From assembly GCA_002205965.3 (NCBI GenBank), contig NADL03000622.1:1-64000 (forward strand): a stretch of DNA of 64,000 bases, read 5' to 3'. Every line of letters starts with the position of its first letter. Positions within the stretch are counted from its first letter, which is position 1. The notes beneath the pieces were generated by a model that was not told the DNA's origin, did not search any database, and worked only from the letters and a program-made list of their open reading frames with translations. Below, one piece after another: positions 1 through 10,798 of the stretch. The stretch comes from Kappaphycus alvarezii (lineage: Eukaryota; Rhodophyta; Florideophyceae; Gigartinales; Solieriaceae). A program made the position numbers and the translations under genes.

Positions 1-350
1 CCCCTCATTTAATACAGGAAATGGTCCTCCCTTCACGTAATACAGGAAATGGTCCTCCCTTCACGTAAGACAGGAAATGGTCCTCCCCTCGTGTAATCCA
101 GCAACCTACAACGATCCCGCCCCTAACTTCTCCAACCGTCATTTCCAAATTTACTTCCATTTTATCTAGATATTTTTATACTGTATTTAACCCTCTGAAT
201 CGACCCCGAATCAAGTCCCTTTTCCCTTTTAGCTTACCTCCTCCTCCAAATTCGCCTTTTTTTGAGAAGAAGGGCGCAAATGCACTATTGCAAAATCCCT
301 TGCAGATTTATTTTACCTATTCCTAATCTATAGAACCTGCCCCGGGAGCC

Positions 351-357
351 TATTTAA
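351..357 (+). promoter_or_regulatory. TATA-like box upstream of the LTR acidic ORF
   Basis: TATTTAA lies 110 bases before the ATG at 467, a normal spacing for a polymerase II core promoter plus a short leader. The same box is in LTR4 at 17158-17164, before the intact ORF at 17273. Its role is inferred from sequence and position only. Confidence 0.45.
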
Positions 358-466
358 ACCCCTTTATTCTAAGTTCCAAATGCCCCCGATCATTTTACTC
401 ATCACCCCTCTCCCCCACACACCCAAAGCACCCCACATTGCCTCCTGTTCCCCAACTTCTATCACA

Positions 467-1096
467 ATGAGCAACCTTCGCCCCTCTGTCCCTATTTCCA
501 AAAACCGCCCTTCCCGTTCCATCAATGGCCTTCGTCTCGCCGCCTACGGGCCAACCGATGCCGACGACTACATCCGGCGGCAAACAAAGAAGCAAATCAT
601 CGAGTTCGTGCGCCGCCTCTTCATAGAAGAAGAAGCGAGGGAGGTAAGTCCGGGAGAGGCTGAGAAGGTCGAGGAGGAGAGCGGGGAGTCCTTCGAGGAA
701 TGGTTAGCCCCTGAGCTAGTGTACGAGGATCAGGAAGATGAGGATGAGGAGGATGAGGAGGATGAGGAGGATGAGGAGGATGAGGAGGATGAGGAGGATG
801 AGGAGGATGAGGAGGATGAGGAGGATGAGGAGGATGAGATGAGGAGAAGAGGATGAGGAGGAGGAGGAGGAGGAGGAGGATGAGGAAGATGAGGCAACAG
901 GGGGCATGGAAAGTGTTGGACCGGTGGGGCCTGGAATAGAGAGTATGGATCAAGTTGTGCCCACGATGGAACCGGATGGAGATATCTTTAGTAGTCTAGA
1001 TATCTCCCAGGGGGAAATAGAGAGTTGTGAGCCATTCGCAGATATTTGTGGGGACTGCTTGGACAGCATGGATATTTTAGAGGAGTTGTTTGGATC
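467..1096 (+). pseudogene. LTR-encoded acidic protein, frameshifted copy in LTR1
   Basis: This is the LTR1 copy of the acidic ORF that is intact in LTR4 (17273-17890). The first ~125 codons are open from ATG 467 to a stop at 854-856. The frame is lost inside the Asp/Glu repeat tract by a small length change. The C-terminal part (906-1096) continues in another frame and ends with the same residues as LTR4. LTR2 (8115-8708) is broken by a missing C before position 8358, which gives a stop at 8366. LTR3 (9634-10270) is broken by a missing base near 9778. No family is recognised. Confidence 0.6.
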
Positions 1097-1107
1097 TGAT
1101 TTAGAGA

Positions 1108-1335
1108 ATGGGAAATAAGAGGACCAAATTAATTGTTAGTTTCTTAAGTATCTTTTGCTTAGAGTATATTGTCCACACAAAGTATTTTTATGCATTTCTT
1201 AGTATCTTCTGTAGTTTTGTTCGGACTTTAGGGGTAGCCAAAAGTCTATATAAGCTGAGTAAACTGCTTCCTCATGGAGAGGTCAAGCAAGTTGGCAGAC
1301 AACTTCAAGCCAAGTCCCGAGTAGTAGGAAGTTGA
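1108..1335 (+). CDS. Short LTR ORF overlapping the acidic ORF stop
   Basis: A 75-codon ORF whose ATG lies inside the last codons of the acidic ORF, so stop and start overlap. It is rich in Phe, Ile, Leu and Tyr, with two similar hydrophobic stretches near residues 9-22 and 26-40 that could be membrane segments. Equivalents are at 8717, 10260 and 17880; the LTR2 copy differs at its C-terminus after an indel. It spans the TATATAA box (1248-1254), so it could only be made from an upstream start. It may be a chance ORF preserved by the youth of the LTRs. Confidence 0.25.
   Translation: MGNKRTKLIVSFLSIFCLEYIVHTKYFYAFLSIFCSFVRTLGVAKSLYKLSKLLPHGEVKQVGRQLQAKSRVVGS
1248..1254 (+). promoter_or_regulatory. 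TATA box for the genomic retrotransposon RNA
   Basis: TATATAA lies about 310 bases before the end of the LTR, a typical place for the U3/R boundary. The equivalent in LTR4 is 18019-18025. It is the best candidate for the promoter of the full-length transcript and is separate from the upstream box at 351. Confidence 0.6.
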
Positions 1336-1648
1336 GAGTCAACTTCAGACCCAAGAAAACTTTTTCTTACGCTAGTCGCAGAGCGTCGGTGGTAGACCCT
1401 GCCCCTTTTATACTTGCTTGTAGCTTCCTCAACTCTCTTCTATATACACTCCCTTTTGTTCGTTCAACAATACCACGGCAGCACTTTTGTCGCTCGCAAC
1501 ACCTCCTTCTCAGGGTAATTGGTTCTGAGGATCTCTTCCCCCGCCGATTTACCCCTATCATTTGGTACTCTTGTGGAGGGGGTTGCACCCGAGGTATTCG
1601 AGTTGAGCAGTAGTAAGGAACACTTCGGGGGATTTCTTTTCTGTAATC

Positions 1649-3591
1649 ATGGATCTCAACGCTGCTCGTATAACGTTCACAGGGGCAAGACTGAAGACGT
1701 TGAGGAGTTTCTTTACACATATGTCAACGTTGTGATGCGAGAGAAGGGCGATGAAGAGAAGGCCGCAAGTATCTTCGCCTATCTTCATGGTGACGCAAAG
1801 CACAAATATAAGTCCAAGTTTATCGACGGGTGGTCTCTTAACGGGAATGGGCGTAACTTCGGTGAGGTATGTGAGTGGCTTGTGAAAGAGTATGCTAAGG
1901 AGGTAGAACCAGATGAGATGATTCGTACCGCCATAGAGGCCCGGCTCAACTTCGACGATTTGTTAAGCTCATTGGTGTACTTGTGTGATCTTTATGAAAA
2001 GGCTGGGTTCAACGCCCAAGCCAAGTACGGAATGCTGCGTAAGGCGGCTATGGGGGATAAGCGGCTCTCCGATTTCCTCCTCATCAAGGGCCCTCACACT
2101 TTTGATGAACTGAAGGGTACCATAGTAGAATTTGTCAAAAATTCGGAGACGTTTCAGTCACTGAGTGAGGTACCGAGGGAAACCCGCACATCGATGTCTA
2201 TCGTACATCCTGAAAAGAATTATCAAAGGCCGGCTACTAGTGCAGCGGCATTAGAATCTGTCAGGAGCGATGTCAAAAACTTGGAAGAAAGGTTGGAAAC
2301 CCGATTCGATAATCGACTTGACATGATAACCTCGCAGTTGGAAAGCCTTACTCTTACCATTAAGAAGAACCAGTCTGGGGCCCCTAAGGCCGCAGAAGTC
2401 TGTTCTTACTGTCACAAGCCTGGACACTTTGCAAACAGGTGTCCTGATAATCCACATAGAAACACTCGTTGTGCAAAGTGCGGTCGATATGGGCATCATG
2501 AAAGTAACTGCTGGTCTAAAGACAACAGAAGAGCAAATTTATCGGAAGCAAGGAGTGAGTCAGGACCAGAGGTGAAAATCTTACAAAATAGAAGGGATCA
2601 AAGGTTGACGGATGCCGGTAACGTATCCATCGCTGAAGAGATTAGTCAAGTCAATGTGACAAAAAGGGATGGGGAAGGGAACATTTTATCGAAGAAACCT
2701 AGGCTAGAGTATGGAATGCTGGAGCATATCCCAGCACCTGTACCTCCTCGAACCAAGAGGTCTGATCAAGTTGTTCCAGGAGTGGGAGTCACTCCGGCCA
2801 AGAAGACGAAAAAGAGTAAGAAAGTTAAGAGTATCTCTAAGGACGTACTAGAGTATGTGAAGAGGTACAATTTGGTGGCTGAGCTTGCATCGGCCCCAAC
2901 TGGGATAACGTTTGGTCAACTTTTGAGGGGCGACGCAGAGGATGCGAGAAAAGAACTCAAAAAAATTATCAGGTCTAATAAGTCCGCTAAGGGTAAGAAA
3001 CTGTTTCTTCAATCGGCCTCGACAGCACCAAGACGTCTTAAGCTGGTACCAGTCAAAGTATTGGGTATGAAAACCCAAGCTCTCTTCGATTCGGGTGCTG
3101 TTCCAAACCTCATTTCAGAAACTTTGGTGACAGATCTAGGTCTCGAAATTACTCCAACGACTCGAAAAATAACTGTAGCGGATGGAACCGTCTCAAAATG
3201 CATGGGCACTGTTGACAAGGTTTCCGTGTTCTTTGGGGACTCTAAAGTTGATGTAGACTTTCTTGTCATGCCGGATCTCCCTTTCGATGCAATCATTGGC
3301 TGCCCTACCATGGAAAGACTAGGGACATGCATTGACTTGGGCAACCAAATGGTTTCAGTTAATATTGACGGCAGAACCGTGAAGATGCCCCTGGATTTCG
3401 ACAAAAGCACGCATCCTGAAGATTTAAAAGAAACGGACAGTGAAGATTTCACTTCTAGCTATGACAGCGAAGATTCGGAACCAACTAACACTTTCGGAAG
3501 TGGAAAAGGGTACCCTCGGGGGTTAATGAACATGGCATGGGACGATTATGATTCCGGGTTTGAAACAGATGACGACTGGATTCTAGGATAA
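1649..3591 (+). pseudogene. gag: Ty3/gypsy gag-protease, copy A
   Basis: Encodes capsid and nucleocapsid followed by the aspartic protease. The long open frame runs from 1519 to 3591. Visible features: a capsid-like region; two CCHC zinc knuckles (CX2CX4HX4C) at 2401-2442 and 2470-2511; a Lys-rich linker; and a retropepsin site with DSG at 3088-3096, followed by an IIG motif near 3292. The plausible ATG (1649) is in another frame, and the two frames meet around the GGGG at 1682-1685. That mismatch is also present in copy B. At the 3' end one G is missing near 3579 compared with copy B, which causes the early stop at 3589-3591. Copy B therefore shows the longer frame. Confidence 0.88.
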
Positions 3592-3593
3592 GT

Positions 3594-6531
3594 TTGAAAC
3601 CCGAATGTGTTTCTTTTTGCGATGATATCGAATCAAAGGACAGAATTCGGAGCATGAAAGAAGATTACCTTTGCAAAGAAAATAAGAATACGGCGAACTC
3701 CATATATGAAGATGTGAGCACGACGGAAGAGGTCCTTCAAAATATTGAGGTTGGGATCAAGAAGAAAAAGGGCGCCAAATGGCAGAAATCCAAGGAAAAG
3801 TGCAGCACCTTCCCGCCCCCGCCTCACTGAAAATATCCGACATGTTAACATCTTCCGAAGTAATTGCATGGAGCGTTTCAGATTTGAGACAAGCAAGTGT
3901 ACCGGTTACTCACTCGTTCGAACTTACCGACACTCAACCGATTTACCACAAGCCTAGACGTCAACCGCCAAAATATGACCAATTTATCTCAGAAAATGTT
4001 ACAAGTATGCTGAAAAATGATATTATTCGACCAGTTTCATCCCCATGGTCGTTTCCAGTTGTGGTCGCACCAAAGAAGGATGGAAAGCTGCGTTTTTGCG
4101 TCGATTACCGACAACTGAACCAGAGAATGATACCCGATCGATTTCCGATTCCGAACATGGAGGAGATCCTCGAGGACCTGAAGGACGGGAGATATTTCAC
4201 CTCAATTGACCTTTACACTGGCTATTGGCAGATTCCATTGGATGAAAAATGTAAGGAAAAAACAACCTTTACCAGCAAAGCCGGTACGTTCAGGTTCGAA
4301 GTGATGCCTTTTGGTCTCATGAATGCACCAGCTACATTCCAAAGAATGATGAACGAGGTTTTGAAAGGACTTCCATTCGCAAGAGTCTATATCGATGATG
4401 TCGTCATATTCTCAGAAACATTGGATCAGCACATCTCGCACGTCAAACAGTTGTGGAGAGGATATCGGAGTATAGCTTGAAAATTAAGTTGAGCAAATGC
4501 TTCTTTGCGAAAACTTCTATCCAATTACTCGGTCATATCGTCGACCAAGAGGGAATTAGAGTGGATCCAGAGAAAACGAAAAAAATCAAGTTGGCACCAA
4601 GGCCCGCTTCAAAGACGGAGGTCCGAAGCTTCTTAGGACTGGCCTCATATTACAGAAGATTTATAAAGATTTCGCCAAGACTGCAGCACCGTTACATGCC
4701 AGCACTACGAAGAACGGAAAATTTTACTGGAACAAGGAAATGGAAACTGCATTTCAGGAGCTTAAAGATAAGCTATGTGTCCCCCAGTTCTCATGTACCC
4801 AGATTTCAAGAGACCATTCGTTGTGGAGACAGATGCCTCAGAACGGTCTTTGGGTGCCGTTTTGTCCCAAAAAGATGAAAACGGAAGACTACACCCTGTT
4901 CAATTCGCAAGCCGAACTCTGAATGACGCGGAAAAGAGATACTCAGTCTGCGAGAAAGAAGCGCTAGCTGTCGTCTTCGCGCTGAAAAAGTTTCGCGTAT
5001 ACCTTTTATCACTCGAGAAATTTGTCTTGATAACTGATCACCAGGCACTTAAAACAGCATTCCAAAAGAAGGATGTACATCACCGCTTGGCCCGATGGCT
5101 CGACATTTTCGCAGAATATCGGTTTGAAATTGTGTATAGACCCGGACGCAATAATCAGCCTGCCGATTACCTATCCCGCTTGAGGGACGCACTGATTCCA
5201 AATGAAAAAGCTTCGGAGGACATCGTCGGAGTCGCCGAGTTGCAGTTGCCGAACGATAACGAGTACGAAGCTAATATTCACGGACTGATCAAATTCCTCG
5301 ATGGACTAGAAATGAGAAAGGTTGATCTTGAACACCGAAATTGGGTACGCAGGAATCAAAAGGCTTTTACATTGTGGAATGGGAAACTTTCCGGCACACT
5401 AAAGCCGGTCCCCGACTAGTGGCCCCTTTGAAAGAAAGAATGAAGATCTTGAGGACTTTCCATGATGAGCTAGGGCATTGGGATCTCGAAACAACCAAAA
5501 ATTCGTAACTGAGAGATTCTGGTGGCCCGGTATCCATAAGGACGTCTATAACTTCGTGAAAAGCTGCGACAACTGCCAAAAATTCACTCCAATACGGAAG
5601 TATAAGACAACTCTAAGTTTTCCAGTTTCCGGTCTCTTTGAAACCTTCTCAATTGACTTCGCGGCCCGTTCAAGGAAACTTCTTCCGGAAACAAATATCT
5701 CCTTATAGGGTGGAACATCTTACTGGATGGCCAATAGCAGTTGCATCGAGGAGGCAAATGCTGAGGTGGTACTGAGATTCATCGAAAAAGAAATAATTGA
5801 ACCGTTTGGTCTTCCAAAAAGGATCATCTCGGATAACGCCCTTTGTTTTACTGCAACTTCACTGCTTCGTTTTTGGAAGAGAAAGGGATTCAGCTGAAGA
5901 CCGTTCTCGCATACGCTCCTATGTCCAACGGGAAAGCGGAGAGGATGGTTGGAACCATCAAACGAGCAATATCGAAAACTATGTTGGAGAATGAAATCCA
6001 GTGGGAAGATGCCTTACCAAAAGTGTTATACGGCTACCGTCGAAGAAGAGGAAGAAATGGACGCTCACCATTCGAGCTAATGTACGGAAGGGCTCCTAGA
6101 ATGTTAAGAGAGACATGGAAACAAATATTATCGATGAAGAGAGTAGGGAAGTTGAACTACTGGCCACCGAAGGCTGGAGATCACACCGCGCGCTAACACA
6201 GACAAGAAATAAGGATGCAGAACCTGCAGTCAGAACCTTTTCAGTTGGCTCTAAAGTACTTGTAGTACATGGAAAAGCAATGCAGCAGGCTGTGAAGTGG
6301 CCGGCCTTCCAAACCAAGTACTCGAACCCTTGCATCGTCACGGAGGAAAGACACCCGCACTATCAGCTCTGTTCAAGCTCAGGGAAGAGATCAAGGAGGG
6401 CCATCCATGCACGTCGTCTGGTCCCTTACCATCAGAGGCCTGAAGAATTCCTTCTCACACAGGACTATGCGCAACCACGGGGCATACTCATCTTTAACTA
6501 TAGAATGATTCCTATGGGAGGAAAAAGGGCC
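3594..6531 (+). pseudogene. pol: Ty3/gypsy pol (RT, RNase H, integrase), copy A, frameshifted
   Basis: Domains are in Ty3/gypsy order, with integrase last. RT (about 3900-4650) has the YIDD catalytic box at 4388-4399. RNase H (about 4800-5180) has its first Asp near 4822 in a TDAS motif and a DHQAL motif near 5037. Integrase has an HHCC-type zinc region (5461-5577), then Asp (5655), Asp (5832) and Glu (5939) in the expected order, followed by a C-terminal domain. At least six single-base indels split it, near 4447, 4590, 4670, 5505, 5660 and 6105. Most are absent from copy B, but the missing base near 5660 is shared. It cannot make a full polyprotein as read. Confidence 0.9.
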
Positions 6532-7556
6532 TGGGAATGGATCATCTCGGTTACGCGGGACTACTACGAACTCCACGTAATCATCCATTTCTACATTAAT
6601 ATATGCCTATGTTTTCGTACGTTGAACGGACCATTGCTACCTAAGAAGATTTCCGACTATTAATAAGAGTTCTATTTTCATTCCAAAACGGAAGGTTCAC
6701 GGAAGCAGGTCCAGAGTTTGTGGAGGTAATATATCATTACTCTATAGGAAGATATGGAATGGTAGCTGCTGGAGACTTGTCGCAAACGTATCTGAATATT
6801 ATCCGTCCAATTTACGTATTTCTCAAGAACAACCAAGACGTGCGACTGAGAGGTTACGCCTTACCCCCGGATATGGAATACAGGCTGGTCCCGTATCCTC
6901 TATGGGAACCTTACGTTTCTCCGCCACAAATTGGGAACGTTGGAGGCGGCGAGGATCCTCCTGAAGCAGTGATGATGACCAGAGGAGGACCTTCAGGAGA
7001 CAACAACCCGCCCAGAAGAGGTTCCGGTCGTCCCCCGAGGGACCTCGTGCAGGTCCCAGTACGTCAGGAGCTGGTCGCGGCCATTCATCGGGACCGTCCA
7101 CCACAACTTCATCTCTAGCTTGCTTCACAACCATGCACAGCATACAGTCGGAAGAAGAAGATTATCTTTTTGGCTGCGCAATATCTCCGAGGATGCGAAC
7201 GATGCGCAGGTCATTTCTTATTTCATGATAAGCATCTGTTTATGTTTTAGGGCGCTACATGGACCGCACTTATCTTACGAAGATTCGTTCTTGATGATGC
7301 GCGTCTTCTTTTCTTATCGACATCCATTCCTCCGGCATCTTCCAGAAGAGTTTGCATATCACATATATTTTTTCACTCTTGGAAGATTCGGAAGAGTCAC
7401 GGAAGAAGAATGTATTCAACCCACCTCGATGTGATCAAACAATATATGAGGCTATGCTACAAAGTGAGGTACCAGTAATGCGAACCTACTTTTTAGAGCA
7501 TCATATTGGTAATCAGTTGCATCCGTACCCGTTTGAGAGACCATACATTTATCAAT
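6532..7556 (+). pseudogene. Post-integrase duplicated-domain region, copy A
   Basis: Equivalent of the intact C-terminal extension in copy B (15683-16753). It holds two related ~127-residue domains (about 6532-6918 and 7172-7552) joined by a Gly/Pro/Ser-rich linker. Here it is broken by small indels near 6643, 7040, 7115 and 7423. No known family is recognised. It is not an obvious envelope: there is no clear signal peptide or C-terminal membrane anchor. Confidence 0.7.
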
Positions 7557-7629
7557 AAGACAGCGAACACTAACGGAAGCAGAAGAAGAGCAGTGACGAC
7601 CCGGGACGTTCGCCTTGAGAAAGGGGGCG

Positions 7630-9160
7630 TGTAATACAAAAAATGGTCCTCCCCTCATTTAATACAGGAAATGGTCCTCCCTTCACGTAATACAGGAAAT
7701 GGTCCTCCCTTCACGTAAGACAGGAAATGGTCCTCCCCTCGTGTAATCCAGCAACCTACAACGATCCCGCCCCTAACTTCTCCAACCGTCATTTCCAAAT
7801 TTACTTCCATTTTATCTAGATATTTTTATACTGTATTTAACCCTCTGAATCGACCCCGAATCAAGTCCCTTTTCCCTTTTAGCTTACCTCCTCCTCCAAA
7901 TTCGCCTTTTTTTGAGAAGAAGGGCGCAAATGCACTATTGCAAAATCCCTTGCAGATTTATTTTACCTATTCCTAATCTATAGAACCTGCCCCGGGAGCC
8001 TATTTAAACCCCTTTATTCTAAGTTCCAAATGCCCCCGATCATTTTACTCATCACCCTCTCCCCCACACACCCAAAGCACCCACATTGCCTCCTGTTCCC
8101 CAACTTCTATCACAATGAGCAACCTTCGCCCCTCTGTCCCTATTTCCAAAAACCGCCCTTCCCGTTCCATCAATGGCCTTCGTCTCGCCGCCTACGGGCC
8201 AACCGATGCCGACGACTACATCCGGCGGCAAACAAAGAAGCAAATCATCGAGTTCGTGCGCCGCCTCTTCATAGAAGAAGAAGCGAGGGAGGTAAGTCCG
8301 GGAGAGGCTGAGAAGGTCGAGGAGGAGAGCGGGGAGTCCTTCGAGGAATGGTTAGCCCTGAGCTAGTGTACGAGGATCAGGAAGATGAGGATGAGGAGGA
8401 TGAGGAGGATGAGGAGGATGGGGGATGAGGAGGATGAGGAGGATGAGGATGAGGAGAGAGGATGAGGAGGAGGAGGAGGAGGAGGAGGATGAGGAAGATG
8501 AGGCAACAGGGGGCATGGAAAGTGTTGGACCGGTGGGGCCTGGAATAGAGAGTATGGATCAAGTTGTGCCCACGATGGAACCGGATGGAGATATCTTTAG
8601 TAGTCTAGATATCTCCCAGGGGGAAATAGAGAGTTGTGAGCCATTCGCAGATATTTGTGGGGACTGCTTGGACAGCATGGATATTTTAGAGGAGTTGTTT
8701 GGATCTGATTTAGAGAATGGGAAATAAGAGGACCAAATTAATTGTTAGTTTCTTAAGTATCTTTTGCTTAGAGTATATTGTCCACACAAAGTATTTTTAT
8801 GCATTTCTTAGTATCTTCTGTAGTTTTGTTCGGACTTTAGGGGTAGCCAAAAGTCTATATAAGCTGAGTAAACTGCTTCCTCATGGAGGGTCAAGCAAGT
8901 TGGCAGACAACTTCAAGCCAAGTCCCGAGTAGTAGGAAGTTGAGAGTCAACTTCAGACCCAAGAAACTTTTTCTTACGCTGGTCGCAGAGCGTCGGTGGT
9001 AGACCCTGCCCCTTTTATACTTGCTTGTAGCTTCCTCAACTCTCTTCTATATACACTCCCTTTTGTTCGTTCAACAATACCACGGCAGCACTTTTGTCGC
9101 TCGCAACACCTCCTTCTCAGGGTAATTGGTTCTGAGGATCTCCTCCCCCGCCGATTTACC
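7630..9160 (+). repeat. Ty3/gypsy LTR2 (3' LTR of copy A), lacks its last bases
   Basis: Starts TGTAATAC directly after the purine-rich tract GAGAAAGGGGGCG (7617-7629), the expected polypurine tract. It ends GATTTACC instead of GATTTACCCCTATCA and is followed at once by LTR3, so about seven terminal bases are missing. The Asp/Glu repeat tract is shorter than in LTR1. Confidence 0.92.
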
Positions 9161-10710
9161 AAATGGTCCTCCCCTCATTTAATACAGGAAATGGTCCTCC
9201 CTTCACGTAATACAGGAAATGGTCCTCCCTTCACGTAAGACAGGAAATGGTCCTCCTCGTGTAATCCAGCAACCTACAACGATCCCGCCCCTAACTTCTC
9301 CAACCGTCATTTCCAAATTTACTTCCATTTTATCTAGATATTTTTATACTGTATTTAACCCTCTGAACGACCCCGAATCAAGTCCCTTTTCCCTTTTAGC
9401 TTACCTCCTCCTCCAAATTCGCCTTTTTTTGAGAAGAAGGGCGCAAATGCACTATTGCAAAATCCCTTGCAGATTTATTTTACCTATTCCTAATCTATAG
9501 AACCTGCCCCGGGAGCCTATTTAAACCCCTTTATTCTAAGTTCCAAATGCCCCCGATCATTTTACTAATCACCCCTCTCCCCCCACACACCCAAAGCACC
9601 CCACATTGCCTCCTGTTCCCCAACTTCTATCACAATGAGCAACCTTCGCCCTCGTGTCCCTATTTCCAAAAACCGCCCTTCCCGTTCCATCAATGGCCTT
9701 CGTCTCGCCGCCTACGGGCCAACCGATGCCGACGACTACATCCGGCGGCAAACAAAGAAGCAAATCATCGAGTTCGTCGCCGCCTCTTCATAGAAGAAGA
9801 AGCGAGGGAGGTAAGTCCGGGAGAGGCTGAGAAGGTCGAGGAGGAGAGCGGGGAGTCCTTCGAGGAATGGTTAGCCCCTGAGCTAGTGTACGAGGATCAG
9901 GAAGATGAGGATGAGGAGGATGAGGAGGATGAGGAGGAGTGAGGAGGATGAGGAGGATGAGAGGAGAGGAGGATGAGGAGGAGATGAGGAGGATGAGGAT
10001 GAGGAAGAAGAAGAGGAGGAGGAGGGAGGAGGAGATGAGGAAGATGAGGAACAGGGGCATGGAAAGTGTTGTACGGTGGGGCCTGGAATAGAGAGTATGG
10101 ATCAAGTTGTGCCCACGATGGAACCGGATGGAGATATCTTTAGTAGTCTAGATATCTCCCAGGGGGAAATAGAGAGTTGTGAGCCATTCGCAGATATTTG
10201 TGGGGACTGCTTGGACAGCATGGATATTTTAGAGGAGTTGTTTGGATCTGATTTAGAGAATGGGAAATAAGAGGACCAAATTAATTGTTAGTTTCTTAAG
10301 TATCTTTTGCTTAGAGTATATTGTCCACACAAAGTATTTTTATGCATTTCTTAGTATCTTCTGTAGTTTTGTTCGGACTTTAGGGGTAGCCAAAAGTCTA
10401 TATAAGCTGAGTAAACTGCTTCCTCATGGAGAGGTCAAGCAAGTTGGCAGACAACTTCAAGCCAAGTCCCGAGTAGTAGGAAGTTGAGAGTCAACTTCAG
10501 ACCCAAGAAAACTTTTCTTACGCTAGTCGCAGAGCGTCGGTGGTAGACCCTGCCCCTTTTATACTTGCTTGTAGCTTCTCAACTCTCTTCTATATACACT
10601 CCCTTTTGTTCGTTCAACAATACCACGGCAGCACTTTTGTCGCTCGCAACACCTCCTTCTCAGGGTAATTGGTTCTGAGGATCTCTTCCCCCGCCGATTT
10701 ACCCCTATCA
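9161..10710 (+). repeat. Ty3/gypsy LTR3 (5' LTR of copy B), lacks its first bases
   Basis: Starts at AAATGGTCC, so about 11 bases of the TGTAATACAAA end are missing. It ends CCTATCA at 10710, followed by the same primer-site-like sequence as in copy A. LTR2 and LTR3 are joined with no internal region between them. The fused junction has lost about 18 bases in total. Confidence 0.92.
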
Positions 10711-10798
10711 TTTGGTACTCTTGTGGAGGGGGTTGCACCCGAGGTATTCGAGTTGAGCAGTAGTAAGGAACACTTCGGGGGATTTCTTTTCTGTAATC

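Larger units (their letters stand above)
1..1560 (+). repeat. Ty3/gypsy LTR1 (5' end cut by window edge)
   Basis: This is the left LTR of gypsy copy A. It matches LTR2 (7630-9160), LTR3 (9161-10710) and LTR4 (16787-18332) almost base for base. Comparison with LTR4 shows that about the first 27 bases lie outside the window. The intact LTR starts TGTAATAC and ends CCTATCA. It opens with short tandem units containing the motif AATGGTCCTCCC. It also holds a TATTTAA box (351), an acidic ORF (467), a second short ORF (1108), a TATATAA box (1248) and a leader. Just after it, from 1563, TGGTACTCTTGTGG is a candidate primer-binding site; the priming tRNA was not identified. Confidence 0.93.

Noticed and set aside
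621-953. Minus-strand His-Pro and Leu-Ile repeat frames in the LTRs (also 9788-10105, 17427-17669)
   Set aside because: They are antisense shadows of the GAGGAT repeat. The plus-strand frame has a promoter-like box, a normal start and non-repetitive ends.
6115-6663. Envelope gene in the gypsy 3' region
   Set aside because: No signal peptide, cleavage site or C-terminal anchor is seen, and the region continues the integrase frame.
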